This document shows, piece by piece, positions 4,692 through 5,691 of a stretch of DNA of 5,691 nt. Made by a program: the position numbers and the translations under genes. Origin of the DNA: Lachnospiraceae bacterium (GTDB lineage Bacteria > Bacillota_A > Clostridia > Lachnospirales > Lachnospiraceae); NCBI GenBank assembly GCA_017416055.1, contig JAFQDI010000112.1:1-5691 (forward strand). The letters run 5' to 3'. Each line of letters starts with the position of its first letter. The first letter of the stretch is position 1. The notes beneath the pieces were generated by a model. That model did no database searches. It was not told the DNA's origin and saw nothing but the letters and a program-made list of their open reading frames with translations.

Positions 4692-5691
4692 TTACGTGTC
4701 GCTAAGTGCCTTTTCACAGGCCAATGCAAGCTCCTCCAGCGTGCTGCAGCCAAGCATCGTGCAGTAAGGGCGAAGCATGCGGATACTCTTACTTTCCTCC
4801 CATCGGCGCACAGAAATCGGATTGAACCAGTAGATTTTACTGCTTTTTTTCTGCAATTCCCCGACCATGGATTCCGTCAACGGGATGTTCACCGTCTGCG
4901 CATCACTGATGATCAACACGATCGCATTGTTATTCACCACCGCCGGTTCAATCTCCAACAGCCGTTGCAGGATTCCACCGATATTGGTGCCTTTGCACCA
5001 TAAAGGACTCCCTTTCACATAATCTGCAAATGCATCCATGTCCTGCATTGCAAACACATCCACTTCCTGCAGTTGCTCAGAAAACAGGAATGTCCTCGCA
5101 CCCTCCGCCGTGTCGTTCATCGACCGGATGAATCGCAGCGCAAACTCGGACACCCTGAGCATGGACGCAGATACATCACACAGTAGTACCAATCGCTTTC
5201 GTTTTCGGCTGCGATGTCGGTAGGCCAGTTTTCTAAAGCTTCCCCCGGTCTGTAAGTTCAGACGGATTGTCCGCTTAAAATCCAATGTTCCGGTCTTTCC
5301 CGCCTTCTTTCTGCGATTCAACAGCTTTTTATTCAGCTGCCTCGTCAGATTTTGGATCAGCGTCAGCGCGCGAGGGATTTCTTCCTCCGCAAAGTCACCA
5401 ATGTTTTTATATAGAAGATTTTCCTCAGTCACTCTCTGATTTTCATAGAGTTCGCCTTCCTCCTTGAGAAGCTGCTGCTCCACCATGTGACTGATGTAGT
5501 TCGTGTACAAAACGGCAGAATTCCGCACCGGATTGGGAAAATTCTTCAAATACTCCTGCATCTCCCGCCGCCGCTCCTCAGAAAGCTGAATATAGACTGC
5601 CTTCAGTTCCTCGCGCACTTTCAATGGCTCACCGTTAAAAGTCAGTTCCTGATTAGCCTCCTCCATCTGCTGCTGATACCGGGTCTCCGCC
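4692..5691 (-). CDS. CoxE-like VWA domain protein, N-terminus missing
   Basis: Partial at its 5' end: the frame is open to the window edge with no ribosome site before the first in-window ATG (5666), and eight more codons lie ahead of it, so the true start is outside. Numbering from that Met (324 residues): a charged helical region (about 15-120), the conserved lead-in TLDFKRTIRLNLQTGG and YRHRSRKRKR (127-158) typical of CoxE, then the VWA domain with a full metal-ion-dependent adhesion site, DVSAS (164-168), T227 in KGTN, and D255 in ISDA. The C-terminal WFNPISVRRWEE is also CoxE-like. No signal peptide or membrane segment is visible, so it is probably cytoplasmic. Known CoxE-type proteins work with a MoxR-type AAA+ ATPase (CoxD-like) in maturing or remodelling target complexes; such a partner may lie just outside this window, which is inference. 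A 125-bp gap separates it from ftsH. Confidence 0.85.
   Translation of the reverse strand, partial: AETRYQQQMEEANQELTFNGEPLKVREELKAVYIQLSEERRREMQEYLKNFPNPVRNSAVLYTNYISHMVEQQLLKEEGELYENQRVTEENLLYKNIGDFAEEEIPRALTLIQNLTRQLNKKLLNRRKKAGKTGTLDFKRTIRLNLQTGGSFRKLAYRHRSRKRKRLVLLCDVSASMLRVSEFALRFIRSMNDTAEGARTFLFSEQLQEVDVFAMQDMDAFADYVKGSPLWCKGTNIGGILQRLLEIEPAVVNNNAIVLIISDAQTVNIPLTESMVGELQKKSSKIYWFNPISVRRWEESKSIRMLRPYCTMLGCSTLEELALACEKALSDT

Noticed and set aside
5664..5666. ATG at 5666 as the true start of the VWA protein
   Set aside because: No Shine-Dalgarno is found before it and the frame is open through the window edge; the gene most likely starts outside.

Overview
The window comes from a low-to-mid GC Gram-positive bacterium, most likely a Clostridia member (Lachnospiraceae/Oscillospiraceae-like). 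The reasons are a GlpP-type antiterminator, a clostridial-looking FtsH, clear sigma-A type promoters, purine-rich Shine-Dalgarno sites and intrinsic terminators. This placement is inferred from protein style, not from a search. All five supported genes lie on the minus strand, so the region reads from right to left. Long plus-strand open frames are shadows of these genes.

In reading order: (1) 5691-4692, a CoxE-like von Willebrand factor A (VWA) protein whose N-terminus is cut by the window edge. (2) 4566-2626, a complete ftsH membrane AAA+ zinc protease with its own likely promoter, ended by a strong intrinsic terminator at 2566-2597. (3) 2465-1701, a DeoR-family repressor with an extended -10 promoter. 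(4) 1506-937, a GlpP-family (glycerol-3-phosphate responsive) antiterminator. (5) 891-1, an Ldh_2-family NAD(P)H-dependent 2-hydroxyacid dehydrogenase/2-oxoacid reductase, cut at its C-terminus by the window start.

The most interesting part is the 194-bp gap in front of glpP. It holds a near-consensus promoter (TTGACA, 17 bp, TATAGT) and a 13-bp perfect palindrome lying over the -10. Two further inverted repeats sit upstream. The roughly 107-nt leader contains a long stem-loop followed by eight U, which is a good intrinsic terminator in front of the start codon of an antiterminator gene. The leader also has a tandem 8-nt repeat and two alternative pairings, one that would break the terminator and one that would mask the ribosome site. 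The simplest reading is a self-controlled, GlpP-type attenuation switch driving a glpP-oxidoreductase operon, with the adjacent DeoR protein as a possible second input at the promoter. The oxidoreductase has the codon bias of a highly expressed gene, unlike glpP just before it.

The ftsH and VWA genes are probably ordinary chromosomal genes unrelated to that operon. No tRNA, rRNA, CRISPR array or mobile element was seen.
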